Assembly (NCBI GenBank): GCA_020161355.1
Contig: JAIUOF010000002.1
Location: 124,001-188,000 of the forward strand
Length of the DNA: 64,000 nt
Origin: Bacteroidota bacterium
GTDB taxonomy: Bacteria > Bacteroidota > Bacteroidia > Cytophagales > Spirosomataceae
Reading direction: 5' to 3'
In this document: positions 43,031 to 51,487 of the stretch, in pieces
Numbering within the stretch: the stretch's first letter is position 1
How the letters are laid out: each line of letters opens with the position of its first letter
Notes under the pieces: model-generated
The model's input: the letters and a program-made list of their open reading frames with translations, nothing else
Databases searched by the model: none
Told to the model about the DNA's origin: nothing
Position numbers and translations under genes: made by a program

Positions 43031-44176
43031 ATGGAAAATTTTGTAGTATCTGCCCGAAAATACCGCCCGATTACTTTCGATTCGGTTGTAGGTCAGTCGC
43101 ATATTACCACCACACTTCGCAACGCCATCAAAACCAATCAATTAGCTCAGGCGTTTCTATTTACAGGTCCACGCGGTGTAGGAAAGACCACCTGTGCCCG
43201 TATTTTGGCAAAAACAATTAACTGTCAAAACGTAAATGAACACATTGAGCCTTGTAACCAGTGTGCATCCTGCAAAAATTTTGACCAGAATGCATCGTTT
43301 AATATACACGAACTTGACGCTGCCTCCAACAACTCAGTGGAGGACATCAGAAATCTGATCGACCAGGTACGATTCCCGCCTCAGGACGGTAAATATAAAG
43401 TATATATCATTGACGAGGTGCACATGCTTTCGCAGGCTGCTTTTAATGCGTTCCTGAAAACACTGGAAGAGCCACCTTCGTATGCTATTTTTATTTTGGC
43501 TACCACCGAAAAACATAAGATTCTGCCTACGATTCTAAGTCGGTGCCAGATTTTTGATTTTAATCGTATCCAGAATAAAGATATTTCGGATCACCTGGCG
43601 GCTATCGCAGAAAAAGAGGAAATTGTATTTGAGGAAGAAGCTCTCGAACTGATTGCCCAAAAGGCCGACGGAGGACTGAGAGATGCCCTATCTATGTTTG
43701 ACCTTAACGTCACTTTTTCGACAGACAGAAAGCTCAGTTATAAAAACGTTCTCGAAAACCTCCACGTTCTCGATTATGACTATTATCTCAAAATGCTGGA
43801 TGCTCTCAGTGAAGGAAATATTACAGATGTATTGTTAATCTTGAATGAAATCATCGCTAAAGGTTTTGACACCCATCAGTTTATTGTTGGCCTCAATGAG
43901 CATTTTCGCAATATACTGGTTTGTAAAAACCCGGCAACCATCGATATCCTTGAGATTTCAGAAAATATCAAACAAAAATATCTGGCTCAGGCTCAAAAAG
44001 TGAGTACCAGCTTCCTGCTTTCGGCATTAAGTGTGGGAAGCCAGATTGATATCAACTACAAAGCTTCCAAAAATCAGCGACTTCATGTTGAAATCGGGTT
44101 ATTGAAACTATCCCAAATCAACGCCGTATTGAATATGGGAGGTCTTCAGGATACTGAGGGCCAAAAAAAAAAGTAG
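43031..44176 (+). CDS. dnaX: DNA polymerase III clamp-loader subunit gamma (zero-frame product of dnaX)
   Basis: 381 residues beginning MENFVVSARKYRPITFDSVVGQ. Walker A is GPRGVGKTT, the zinc knuckle is CQNVNEHIEPCNQCASC (four Cys), Walker B/SRC-type motifs are KVYIIDEVHML and ILPTILSRCQIFDF, and domain III continues to about residue 370. The frame ends EGQKKK-stop on ten A (44163-44172) followed by G-TAG. A -1 shift here opens the rest of tau. The product as written would be a gamma-like short form with domains I-III. It loads the sliding clamp with delta and delta'. Confidence 0.93.
   Translation: MENFVVSARKYRPITFDSVVGQSHITTTLRNAIKTNQLAQAFLFTGPRGVGKTTCARILAKTINCQNVNEHIEPCNQCASCKNFDQNASFNIHELDAASNNSVEDIRNLIDQVRFPPQDGKYKVYIIDEVHMLSQAAFNAFLKTLEEPPSYAIFILATTEKHKILPTILSRCQIFDFNRIQNKDISDHLAAIAEKEEIVFEEEALELIAQKADGGLRDALSMFDLNVTFSTDRKLSYKNVLENLHVLDYDYYLKMLDALSEGNITDVLLILNEIIAKGFDTHQFIVGLNEHFRNILVCKNPATIDILEISENIKQKYLAQAQKVSTSFLLSALSVGSQIDINYKASKNQRLHVEIGLLKLSQINAVLNMGGLQDTEGQKKK
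44137..44176 (+). promoter_or_regulatory. dnaX: Candidate -1 frameshift / transcriptional slippage site in dnaX
   Basis: An A10 run ends in the heptamer A-AAA-AAG in the zero frame (44167-44173), the same slippery heptamer as in Escherichia coli dnaX, with a TAG stop immediately after. Purine-rich GGGAGG (44137-44142) and GAGGG (44156-44160) lie upstream and could pair with 16S rRNA. No strong downstream hairpin was seen. An extra A in the mRNA, as known for Thermus dnaX, would give the same product. Confidence 0.6.
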
Positions 44177-44739
44177 TTGAAGATAGTCCTGTTGCTACCT
44201 CACAGGTCATTCCGGTAAATCAGACAGCCCAAAATCAAACAATTCCAACCCAATCGTCTTCGGTTCCGGCAGAAAATGTCGTTAGGAAACCCATGAAGTC
44301 ATTACGCTCAGTAAAAGCGTTGGAAGAAGCCGTAAGTACTGCCAAAGAAACCACCCCAGGTCATGAGATTCAGATCACCGATAGAAAGGAATTTACCTTT
44401 GGAATGGCCAAAGGCGTATTGATGGAGCTCGCCCGCCAACGTACCTCACCCAACGAAAGCCGGGTATTGGAGTCAGATTTTGAGCTTGAAGGCACACTCA
44501 TGACCTTCAAGCTACCAAATACAATTTTGAAGGATATTTTCTACGAAATCAGGTCAGACGTTTTGGAATTATTGAAAAGAAAACTCCATAACGGAAATAT
44601 TCAGATTGAAGCCATAATCACGGCAGAGGAGACTAAAATGAAGCCTCGTACTGAGCAGGAGAAGTTTGAAAATATGGCCGAAAAAAATCCAAATCTCTGG
44701 AAACTCAAAGAGTCCCTCGATCTGGATTTAATGTTTTGA
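44173..44739 (+). CDS. dnaX: C-terminal part of the dnaX tau subunit (-1 frame)
   Basis: After a -1 shift at 44167-44173 the frame reads VVEDSPVATSQVIPV onwards without a stop to TGA 44737-44739, adding 188 residues and giving a tau of about 569 residues. The first 45 residues are a Pro/Gln/Ser-rich linker. Then comes a folded domain (VRKPMKSLRSVKALEEAV, FTFGMAKGVLMELARQ, LKLPNTI-like strands, ELLKRKLHNGNIQIEAII). An internal ATG at 44293 exists but would cut the domain, so this is not an independent gene. The C-terminal domain of tau contacts the polymerase and helicase in characterised species. Confidence 0.85.
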   Translation, partial: VVEDSPVATSQVIPVNQTAQNQTIPTQSSSVPAENVVRKPMKSLRSVKALEEAVSTAKETTPGHEIQITDRKEFTFGMAKGVLMELARQRTSPNESRVLESDFELEGTLMTFKLPNTILKDIFYEIRSDVLELLKRKLHNGNIQIEAIITAEETKMKPRTEQEKFENMAEKNPNLWKLKESLDLDLMF

Positions 44740-44751
44740 AACTCTGGATTT

Positions 44752-45465
44752 TTAAAAATTGGGCTGCAACATATATTTGCCATAAAAGTCCTCAATCACT
44801 TTTGCAGCTTCTTCCGCTGTATCGACCACTTTTATCAGATTCAAATCTTCAGGTTTAATATTGCCTTCGGCTATCATGGTACTTTTGATCCAATCCATCA
44901 GACCTGACCAATACTCTGTTCCTACCATCACAATCGGAAACCGGCCTATTTTCTTGGTTTGAATCAACGTAAGGGCTTCGAAAAGCTCATCCAGTGTTCC
45001 AAATCCTCCCGGCAACACTACAAATCCTTGAGAATATTTAATAAAACATACTTTTCTGGCAAAAAAGTAGTCAAAATTTATACTTTTGTCATTGTCCACA
45101 TAGTCGTTGGGAACTTGCTCAAAGGGCAAAACTATGTTCAGGCCAATCGATTTACCTCTTTTTTCTTTGGCACCTTTATTGCCAGCTTCCATTATTCCCG
45201 GTCCTCCGCCTGTAATTACGCCATACCCTTTTTCTACCAATTTGGCAGCTATGTCTTCCGCCATTTTGTAATATTTAGTACCGGGTTTTGTTCTTGCTGA
45301 CCCAAATATTGATACACTGGGTCCGATTTTGGCCAATTTTTCATACCCCTGAACAAATTCAGCCATTGCCTTAAATATTTGCCATGAGTCCTGACTTTGA
45401 ATTTCGTTCCATGTGCGTTCCTGGAAAGCCTCTTTAATTTTTACTTCTTCTATTATTTCTTCCAT
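44752..45465 (-). CDS. LOG-family / TIGR00730 Rossmann-fold protein
   Basis: 237 residues. The family signature is complete: GPSVSIFGSARTKPGTKYY, VITGGGPGIMEAGNKGA and FVVLPGGFGTLDELFEALTLIQ (PGGxGTxxE). Characterised members are cytokinin-activating or nucleotide 5'-monophosphate phosphoribohydrolases that release the base from a nucleotide. The N-terminal 35 residues are a charged extension. It converges on dnaX with 12 bp between stops and is divergent from rpiB. Confidence 0.92.
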   Translation of the reverse strand: MEEIIEEVKIKEAFQERTWNEIQSQDSWQIFKAMAEFVQGYEKLAKIGPSVSIFGSARTKPGTKYYKMAEDIAAKLVEKGYGVITGGGPGIMEAGNKGAKEKRGKSIGLNIVLPFEQVPNDYVDNDKSINFDYFFARKVCFIKYSQGFVVLPGGFGTLDELFEALTLIQTKKIGRFPIVMVGTEYWSGLMDWIKSTMIAEGNIKPEDLNLIKVVDTAEEAAKVIEDFYGKYMLQPNF

Positions 45466-45504
45466 TTTTTGAATTGTTGTTATCTCTTCAAGTTATTTAA
45501 AACG

Positions 45505-45512
45505 TATATTTG
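45505..45512 (+). promoter_or_regulatory. -7 element before rpiB
   Basis: TATATTTG fits TAnnTTTG and ends 20 bases before the rpiB ATG. Confidence 0.45.
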
Positions 45513-45532
45513 CAATTTAAAGTTTAAAGAAA

Positions 45533-45967
45533 ATGTCATTAAAAATTGCTATTGGTGGTGACCACGCCGGGTTCGAATATAAGAAAAAAATTCTAAACTG
45601 GCTTCAAAGTCAAAATTTCCAGACATCGGATTTTGGACCTTATACAGCCGATTCCATGGACTATCCTGACACTGTTCACCCCCTTGCTACTGCTGTTGAA
45701 AAAAAAGAATTTGATTTCGGAATTTTGATCTGTGGCAGCGGAAACGGCGTATGTATTACAGCCAACAAGCATCAGGGCATCAGGGCCGGTTTAGTATGGA
45801 ACAATAATGTAGCCAAACTTATCCGTCAACATAACGACGCCAATATTATGTGCTTGCCAGCCCGGTTTATTGACGATGAAGAAGCATTATTATACGTTAA
45901 AACTTTTATAGAGACGGCCTTTGAAGGGGGAAGACATGCCACCAGAGTAGGAAAAATTCCTTGCTGA
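45533..45967 (+). CDS. rpiB: Ribose-5-phosphate isomerase B
   Basis: 144 residues matching RpiB along its length: GGDHAGFEYKKKIL at the start, DFGPYTADSMDYPD, the active-site Cys in GILICGSGNGVCITANKHQGIRAGL, and RQHNDANIMCLPARFI. It interconverts ribose 5-phosphate and ribulose 5-phosphate in the pentose phosphate pathway. A single gene with its own promoter element; no terminator was recognised. Confidence 0.95.
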   Translation: MSLKIAIGGDHAGFEYKKKILNWLQSQNFQTSDFGPYTADSMDYPDTVHPLATAVEKKEFDFGILICGSGNGVCITANKHQGIRAGLVWNNNVAKLIRQHNDANIMCLPARFIDDEEALLYVKTFIETAFEGGRHATRVGKIPC

Positions 45968-46087
45968 AAACAAGATTGAGGTATAGTTTTTGCTTAGAAT
46001 AATGGGAATAAAAGTTTTTTTATATATAAAGGCAACCTTTTAACAAAAAATAACGTCTAATATTGTAGAAAGCGAAATTTATTTTAT

Positions 46088-46095
46088 TATTTTTG
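46088..46095 (+). promoter_or_regulatory. -7 element before the T9SS protein gene
   Basis: TATTTTTG fits TAnnTTTG and ends 41 bases before the ATG at 46137. Confidence 0.4.
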
Positions 46096-46136
46096 TAAAA
46101 CTCTGATTATAAGCAAAATTTATACTTGATTTTCCG

Positions 46137-46682
46137 ATGCGAATTTTTACTCACATAGTTACAGGAACGATTGCAGTCTTATTGACTGTGTCTGTGGCTT
46201 TGGGTCAAAAGTCGGCAGGTCAATCAAGGCTTTCAATTGGAAAAGATCCCAAAAAAGTAAACGCCACAAATAGCGTTTTGGGCAAAACAACTCTTCCTAA
46301 AACGCTTACATTCAATTCAAAAACCAACTATACTCAGTATTACAGGGATTTATTGATTGTAAATAAAAGTAAACAACAGGAGTCCAAAACCAACGGTAAT
46401 GCTGTAGAGAGCAATGCCGACCGGAACAAAATATCCAATGTTTATCCCAACCCTGCTGATAGCTACACTACATTGGATTACTCACTTGATGCCGATGTTT
46501 CTTCTGCCAGTTTATCATTTTATAATTTGTTGGGAAAACCGGTTGCTGATTTTGATTTAACCAGGCCTTCAGATAAAATCAGGATCAATACCTCAGGTTG
46601 GGAATCAGGATTTTATATGTATCAATTGGTTGTAAATGGCAAAAAAATTGCCACCAAAAAGCTCCTTGTAAGGCACAATTAA
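46137..46682 (+). CDS. Short protein with type IX secretion C-terminal sorting domain
   Basis: 181 residues: a signal peptide (MRIFTHIVTGTIAVLLTVSVALGQ), about 75 residues of Ser/Thr/Lys/Asn-rich linker, and a type A T9SS sorting domain in the last 80 residues (ISNVYPNPADSYTTLDYSL, ASLSFYNLLGKPV, INTSGWESGFYMYQLVVNGKKIATKKLLV). The sorting domain directs transport through the outer membrane and usually anchoring to surface lipopolysaccharide. There is almost no cargo, so it may be a minimal surface peptide or a decayed larger protein. It has its own promoter candidate. Confidence 0.88.
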   Translation: MRIFTHIVTGTIAVLLTVSVALGQKSAGQSRLSIGKDPKKVNATNSVLGKTTLPKTLTFNSKTNYTQYYRDLLIVNKSKQQESKTNGNAVESNADRNKISNVYPNPADSYTTLDYSLDADVSSASLSFYNLLGKPVADFDLTRPSDKIRINTSGWESGFYMYQLVVNGKKIATKKLLVRHN

Positions 46683-46735
46683 ATATTCTCCCCAATATTT
46701 TTAAAACACTACCGTTCTAATTGCTGTGGATTTTG

Positions 46736-46743
46736 TACATTTG
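46736..46743 (+). promoter_or_regulatory. -7 element 4 bases before the bamD ATG
   Basis: TACATTTG fits TAnnTTTG. Only four bases (TAAC) separate it from the ATG at 46748, exactly the same geometry as at dnaX, so a leaderless transcript is predicted. It also rejects the upstream TTG start at 46721, which would be read through the promoter. Confidence 0.5.
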
Positions 46744-46747
46744 TAAC

Positions 46748-47635
46748 ATGAATTTTAAGAAAAAAGGACTATTTGCTCTGGCAATTATAATAGGTTTAAC
46801 GCAGTTTTCCTGTAATAAAAAGTTTAACCAACTTCAAAAAAAGGGTACCCTTGAGGAAAAATACGCAGCTGCAATAAAATACTACGAGGATGCTGATTAC
46901 TATAAAGCCGGTTTGATTTTTGAAGAAATCACGCCACTTTTAAAAGGTGACAGCACCGCAGAAAAAGCTCAGTTTTACAATGCTTATTGTAATTATTATC
47001 AGGGAATGTACCAGATGAGTAGCTATGCTTTCAAAAACTTCTACGCTACTTATAACAACAGTCCGTTTGCCGAAGAGGCATTTTATATGTATGCCTATTC
47101 GATGTTTAAAGACTCCCCTCCTTCTAACCTTGACCAAACCAATACCCTTACGGCTATTGATGCACTGCAAACTTTTATAAACACTTATCCGGACAGTAAA
47201 TATGCAGAAAAGTGCAACAAAGATCTGAACGATTTAAGGAACCGACTGGAGAAAAAAGCTTATGAAAAAGCTAAATTGTATTACAAGACCCGGCAACCTT
47301 CATATGGAGGACTAGCTAATTATAAAGCCACTGTAGTAAGTGTAGGAAATTTCCTGAAAGACTTCCCTGATTCCAAATACAGAGAAGAACTGCAATACAT
47401 TCAGGTTATTGCCCAACAGGAATTGGCTGATGTGAGTTTGTTTACCAAACAAAAAGAAAGATACAATGAGGCTATTACTTTATATGAAAAATTTATTGAT
47501 AAATATCCCAAAAGCAAATATTTGAAGGATTTGGAAAAGGTGCATGCCCGTGCTATGAAAGGCCTGGAAGAGGTTGATAAAACTGAAAAAGCCATAGAAC
47601 AAGCTAAAATAGCAGCAGAAAAAGAGAAATCTTGA
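46748..47635 (+). CDS. bamD: Outer membrane protein assembly factor BamD
   Basis: 295 residues from ATG 46748. The signal MNFKKKGLFALAIIIGLTQFSC is a lipoprotein signal with lipobox QFSC. The rest is tetratricopeptide-type repeats (AAIKYYEDADYYKAGLIFEEI, EAFYMYAYSMFK, TYPDSKYAEKCNKDLNDLR, YNEAITLYEKFIDKYPKSKYLKDL), as in BamD/YfiO. It is the essential lipoprotein partner of BamA in inserting outer membrane proteins. The C-terminus is Lys/Glu rich. It stands alone between the T9SS gene and the omega gene, as is common in Bacteroidota. Confidence 0.94.
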   Translation: MNFKKKGLFALAIIIGLTQFSCNKKFNQLQKKGTLEEKYAAAIKYYEDADYYKAGLIFEEITPLLKGDSTAEKAQFYNAYCNYYQGMYQMSSYAFKNFYATYNNSPFAEEAFYMYAYSMFKDSPPSNLDQTNTLTAIDALQTFINTYPDSKYAEKCNKDLNDLRNRLEKKAYEKAKLYYKTRQPSYGGLANYKATVVSVGNFLKDFPDSKYREELQYIQVIAQQELADVSLFTKQKERYNEAITLYEKFIDKYPKSKYLKDLEKVHARAMKGLEEVDKTEKAIEQAKIAAEKEKS

Positions 47636-47666
47636 TGAAATTGTACTATTATTCAATAATTTAGAT

Positions 47667-47674
47667 TAATTTTG
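47667..47674 (+). promoter_or_regulatory. -7 element before the omega subunit gene
   Basis: TAATTTTG fits TAnnTTTG and ends 40 bases before the ATG at 47715. Confidence 0.42.
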
Positions 47675-47714
47675 CAGTCCGATTTTAAATTTTAATAAAT
47701 AAAAATATATACAG

Positions 47715-48029
47715 ATGGCTATTAATTCATCGATAGTTACCAGAGATACAGATGTTTTGGCGTTGAAAACCGGAAATATTTACGAGTCGGTTTTTGTAGT
47801 GTCAAGAAGAGCTCAGCAAATTGCTGTCAAAACCAAAGAAGAGTTGACACAGAAATTAAGTGAGTTTGCTTCAAGTGTAGATAATCTGGAAGAAATTTTC
47901 GAAAACAGAGAGCAAATCGAAATTTCGAAATTCTATGAAAGACAACCTAAACCAACTTCTTCTGCTTTGGAAGAGTTTTTAACTGACCAGTTGGTAGTTA
48001 CCTACAGAGAACAAGAAACGGGATTATAA
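47715..48029 (+). CDS. rpoZ: DNA-directed RNA polymerase omega subunit (Bacteroidota type)
   Basis: 104 residues. SSIVTRDTDVLALKTGNIYESVFVVSRRAQQIAVKTKEEL matches the RpoZ/Rpb6 core (described as residues 5-44), and the tail SALEEFLTDQLVVTYREQ is the form found in Bacteroidota. It stabilises the beta' subunit in RNA polymerase. It directly follows bamD with its own promoter element and ends before a strong terminator. Confidence 0.9.
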   Translation: MAINSSIVTRDTDVLALKTGNIYESVFVVSRRAQQIAVKTKEELTQKLSEFASSVDNLEEIFENREQIEISKFYERQPKPTSSALEEFLTDQLVVTYREQETGL

Positions 48030-48055
48030 TAAATCCTGAAAAAAAATTAATAATT

Positions 48056-48080
48056 ACCACCCCAAAAGGGTGGTTTTTTG
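48056..48080 (+). terminator. Rho-independent terminator
   Basis: ACCACCC (48056-48062) pairs with GGGTGGT (48068-48074), followed by T5 and G, 27 bp after the omega stop. Confidence 0.88.
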
Positions 48081-48104
48081 TTTTTATGCCATCAACCAAA
48101 TAGC

Positions 48105-48112
48105 TATATTTG
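48105..48112 (+). promoter_or_regulatory. -7 element before the ThuA-PQQ gene
   Basis: TATATTTG fits TAnnTTTG and ends 21 bases before the ATG at 48134. Confidence 0.45.
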
Positions 48113-48133
48113 CTACAATTCAATCAATATTTA

Positions 48134-51100
48134 ATGCGAAAACTATTAGTTATTATTTTTCTCCTCGGATCATTTCTGGAATCACTTGCTCAACAAAATG
48201 CAATTCTGGTATTTTCAAAAACCGCTGGCTACAGACATGCCTCCATTAAAGAGGGTAAGGAATTTCTGGCGACATTTGGAAAAGAAAACAACATCAGAGT
48301 TGACTTTTCTGAAGATGCGGCTGACATCAATGAAACCAATCTCAAAAAATATAAAGCTGTGGTTTTTCTCAATACCACAGGAGATATTCTAGAGCCCGCT
48401 CAACAAGCAGATTTTGAAAGATTTATACAAGCTGGAGGCGGCTTTGCGGGAATTCATTCTGCCACAGATACCGAATATACCTGGCCTTGGTTTAATGAGT
48501 TAGTTGGAGCCTATTTCAATGGTCACCCGGGAGGGAGTGTTTCAAATGTACAAAACGGGAAAATGACTACATTGGATCAAAATCATATCTCAACCCGACA
48601 TTTGCCCAAAACTTTTGAAAGACCTGACGAATTTTATGATTTTAAAGCATTAAAGAAAGACAACCTTAATTTCCTGATTAGTGTAGATGAAAAGTCTTAT
48701 AAAATGGGCAAAATGGGTGACTTTCATCCTATGTCCTGGTACAGGGAATTTGACGGTGGTAAATCATTCTACACCAATTTCGGTCATACCCCCGAAACTT
48801 TCAGTGAGCCCCTGATGCAAAAACACATTGCCGAAGGTATTAAATGGTGTATGGCTGGGATACTCAATTACAATAAAGCCAAAACACAAAGAGCACCGGA
48901 AGAAACCAGGTTTGAAAAAACAACCTTGGTGAAAAATCTTGATGAACCCATAGAATTGGCAGTCATGCCCAATGGAAAAGTGATTTTTGTGGAAAGAAAA
49001 GGAGCCATAAAACTTTGGAATCCTAAAACCAACCAGGTAAAAATTGCAGGCAAATTGAATGTTTACACCAAATTTGAGTATGGATTGATGGGAGTAAACC
49101 TTGATCCGGATTTTGAAAAAAACAATTGGGTTTATTTTTATTATTCCCCCGAAACAGACCTACATAAAGACAACTTCCTATCCAGATTTACCTATGACCA
49201 GCAAAAAGATACGATTTTATTTGAGACAGAAAAAGTAATTTTGAGAGTACCGGTGAAAAGAGATGAGTGCTGCCATACAGGTGGCTCAATAGATTGGGAT
49301 AAAAATGGCAACCTTTTTCTTTCAACCGGTGATGATACCAACCCTTTTGCTTCTGATGGGTTTGCTCCTATTGATTTTAGAGAAGGCCGCAAAGGTTGGG
49401 ATGCTCTGTCCACTTCGGGAAACACCAATGATCTCCGGGGTAAAATACTAAGAATTACTCCAAAAACTGACGGAACCTACGATATTCCTGAAGGAAATTT
49501 ATTTCCAAAAGGTATGGAAAAGACCAGACCTGAGATATATGTAATGGGAAACAGAAATCCTTACCGAATCTCCGTGGACAAAAAAACCGGGTTTCTTTAT
49601 TGGGGAGATATCGGGCCGGACTCAGGAAAAACTGATTCCACAAGAGGCCCTGAAGGTATCGTGGAATTTAACCAGGCAAAAAAAGCCGGTTTTTATGGCT
49701 GGCCTATGTTTACCGGCAACAATTTTGCCTATAATGCGTTTGACTTCAATACCCGCAAGTCAGGTGAAAAATTTGATGCAAAACATCCCCAAAACCTTTC
49801 ACCTAACAATACCGGATTGATCAATTTGCCACCTGCACAAAAACCCATGATATGGTATGGATATGGCCCTTCAGCTAAATATCCTCTGCTTACGAGTGGC
49901 GGTGCTAACCCAATGGGAGGGCCGGTCTACCATTCCGAAGAATATCAGGATAAACCCGGCAAGTTCCCTTCCTATTTTGACAATAAATTCTTTGCCTATG
50001 AATGGATGCGAGATTGGATTAATCTTGTAAGCCTTGACGAAGATGGAAATTATGCCGGTATGGAACGCTTTATGCCCTCCACAAAATTCTATCACCCAAT
50101 GGATATGGCATTTGGTAAGGATGGCGTGCTTTACACACTTGAATATGGAATGAACTGGTTTGCTCAAAATCCCGAAGCCCAGCTTTCTAAAATTGAATAC
50201 AATGCTGGAAACCGCAAACCTATTGTAGTACTTAAAGCAGATAAAACCGAAGGGGCTACTCCACTTAAGGTACAGTTTTCTTCATTGGGTACCAAAGATT
50301 TTGATGATGATAAAATCTTCTATAACTGGGACTTTGGAAAAGGTATTCCAGATTCAAAACTAGCCAATCCAGCTATTATTTTTCAAAAGCCAGGTGTGTA
50401 TGATGTAAAACTAACTGTGACTGACATAAAAGGAAACAAGTCTGTAGAAAACATTAAAATCAAAGCTGGCAATGCCCTGCCCGAAATTGAAATAAAAGTA
50501 AACACAAATAAAAACTTTGTAGTCAATGATGAGATTGACTATGAAGTGGTCGTAAAAGATAAAGAAGACGGGGCTATAAATCGGGGTATTTTACCTGAGG
50601 ATGTGGTAGTAAGTATAAATTACCTGGAAGGATTCGATAAAACCATGATCGAACAAGGACATAAATCAAATGAAGCATTTCTTGCAGGGAAAAGACTTAT
50701 CGAATTAAATGATTGTGCTGCCTGTCATTCGAAAGATCAGAAATCTATCGGACCAGCCTACAAAGAAATTGCAGGTAAATACCCAAAAACAAGTGAAAAT
50801 ATCACTAAGCTAGCCGAAAAAATCATCAAAGGTGGTGGCGGAGTTTGGGGAGAACAGGCAATGGCTGCCCATCCGGCTTTGAGTGTTTCTGATGCGAAAG
50901 ACATTGCAGATTATATATTATCTATCAATCAAAAAAGACCAGATTCAAAGCCTGCGTCAGGCAAATTTGTGGCCATTGACCACAAAACCAAAAAAAGTGG
51001 TGCTTATGTAATAAACGCTCTTTATACCGACAAGGGAGGAAAAGTGATTGGTCCTCTGACTGTTGCCAAAACCATTGCCATCAAATCTCCAAACTTTAAA

Positions 51101-51466
51101 GCAGTGGATTATTTTGATTCAAAAAACACTGAAAAAACTAACTATGAACCTTTTGGAGCCATTTTGATAGCAAACCACGATAGTTATTCCGCATATAATG
51201 AGCTCGATTTTACGGGCTTCAATGCAATAAAAATTACAGCAATGTCAAAGAAAGGTACAACTGTCGGCGGTAAGATTGAATTGAGATTAGGCTCAAAAAA
51301 TGGCCCATTGCTGGGGGAAACAGAAATTAATGTTGAAGGAATTACGTCAAAAGAATTCCCAATATTAAGTCATTTTAAAAATTTTAAATCTTTGTATTTG
51401 GTATATAAAAATGAAAATTCTGAGGGAAAACCGCTTTTTGGGGTTTCTGAATTAGAATTAAAATAG
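48134..51466 (+). CDS. Secreted ThuA / PQQ-dependent sugar dehydrogenase / PKD / cytochrome c mosaic protein
   Basis: 1110 residues from ATG 48134 with a signal peptide (LVIIFLLGSFLESLAQ). Domains in order: ThuA-like (about 20-245; GGGFAGIHSATDTEYTWPWF), PQQ-dependent sugar dehydrogenase beta-propeller (about 265-700; HTGGSIDWDKNGNLFLSTGDDTNP and VMGNRNPYRISVDKKTG), PKD domain (about 700-790; FYNWDFGKG), cytochrome c with CAACH (Cys861, Cys864, His865) and a Met-bearing end near AMAAHPAL, then a C-terminal carbohydrate-binding-like domain. It probably oxidises a sugar in the periplasm and passes electrons to its own heme. This mosaic recurs in Cytophagales. The substrate is unknown. Confidence 0.92.
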   Translation: MRKLLVIIFLLGSFLESLAQQNAILVFSKTAGYRHASIKEGKEFLATFGKENNIRVDFSEDAADINETNLKKYKAVVFLNTTGDILEPAQQADFERFIQAGGGFAGIHSATDTEYTWPWFNELVGAYFNGHPGGSVSNVQNGKMTTLDQNHISTRHLPKTFERPDEFYDFKALKKDNLNFLISVDEKSYKMGKMGDFHPMSWYREFDGGKSFYTNFGHTPETFSEPLMQKHIAEGIKWCMAGILNYNKAKTQRAPEETRFEKTTLVKNLDEPIELAVMPNGKVIFVERKGAIKLWNPKTNQVKIAGKLNVYTKFEYGLMGVNLDPDFEKNNWVYFYYSPETDLHKDNFLSRFTYDQQKDTILFETEKVILRVPVKRDECCHTGGSIDWDKNGNLFLSTGDDTNPFASDGFAPIDFREGRKGWDALSTSGNTNDLRGKILRITPKTDGTYDIPEGNLFPKGMEKTRPEIYVMGNRNPYRISVDKKTGFLYWGDIGPDSGKTDSTRGPEGIVEFNQAKKAGFYGWPMFTGNNFAYNAFDFNTRKSGEKFDAKHPQNLSPNNTGLINLPPAQKPMIWYGYGPSAKYPLLTSGGANPMGGPVYHSEEYQDKPGKFPSYFDNKFFAYEWMRDWINLVSLDEDGNYAGMERFMPSTKFYHPMDMAFGKDGVLYTLEYGMNWFAQNPEAQLSKIEYNAGNRKPIVVLKADKTEGATPLKVQFSSLGTKDFDDDKIFYNWDFGKGIPDSKLANPAIIFQKPGVYDVKLTVTDIKGNKSVENIKIKAGNALPEIEIKVNTNKNFVVNDEIDYEVVVKDKEDGAINRGILPEDVVVSINYLEGFDKTMIEQGHKSNEAFLAGKRLIELNDCAACHSKDQKSIGPAYKEIAGKYPKTSENITKLAEKIIKGGGGVWGEQAMAAHPALSVSDAKDIADYILSINQKRPDSKPASGKFVAIDHKTKKSGAYVINALYTDKGGKVIGPLTVAKTIAIKSPNFKAVDYFDSKNTEKTNYEPFGAILIANHDSYSAYNELDFTGFNAIKITAMSKKGTTVGGKIELRLGSKNGPLLGETEINVEGITSKEFPILSHFKNFKSLYLVYKNENSEGKPLFGVSELELK

Positions 51467-51487
51467 AAAAATTTAAATTTATTTTGA

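Noticed and set aside
44293..44739. Separate gene downstream of dnaX starting at ATG 44293
   Set aside because: The same frame is open from the A10 run and encodes the tau linker, so it is the second part of dnaX.
46721..46747. TTG start extending bamD upstream
   Set aside because: It would translate the TAnnTTTG element, and the lipoprotein signal begins at ATG 46748.
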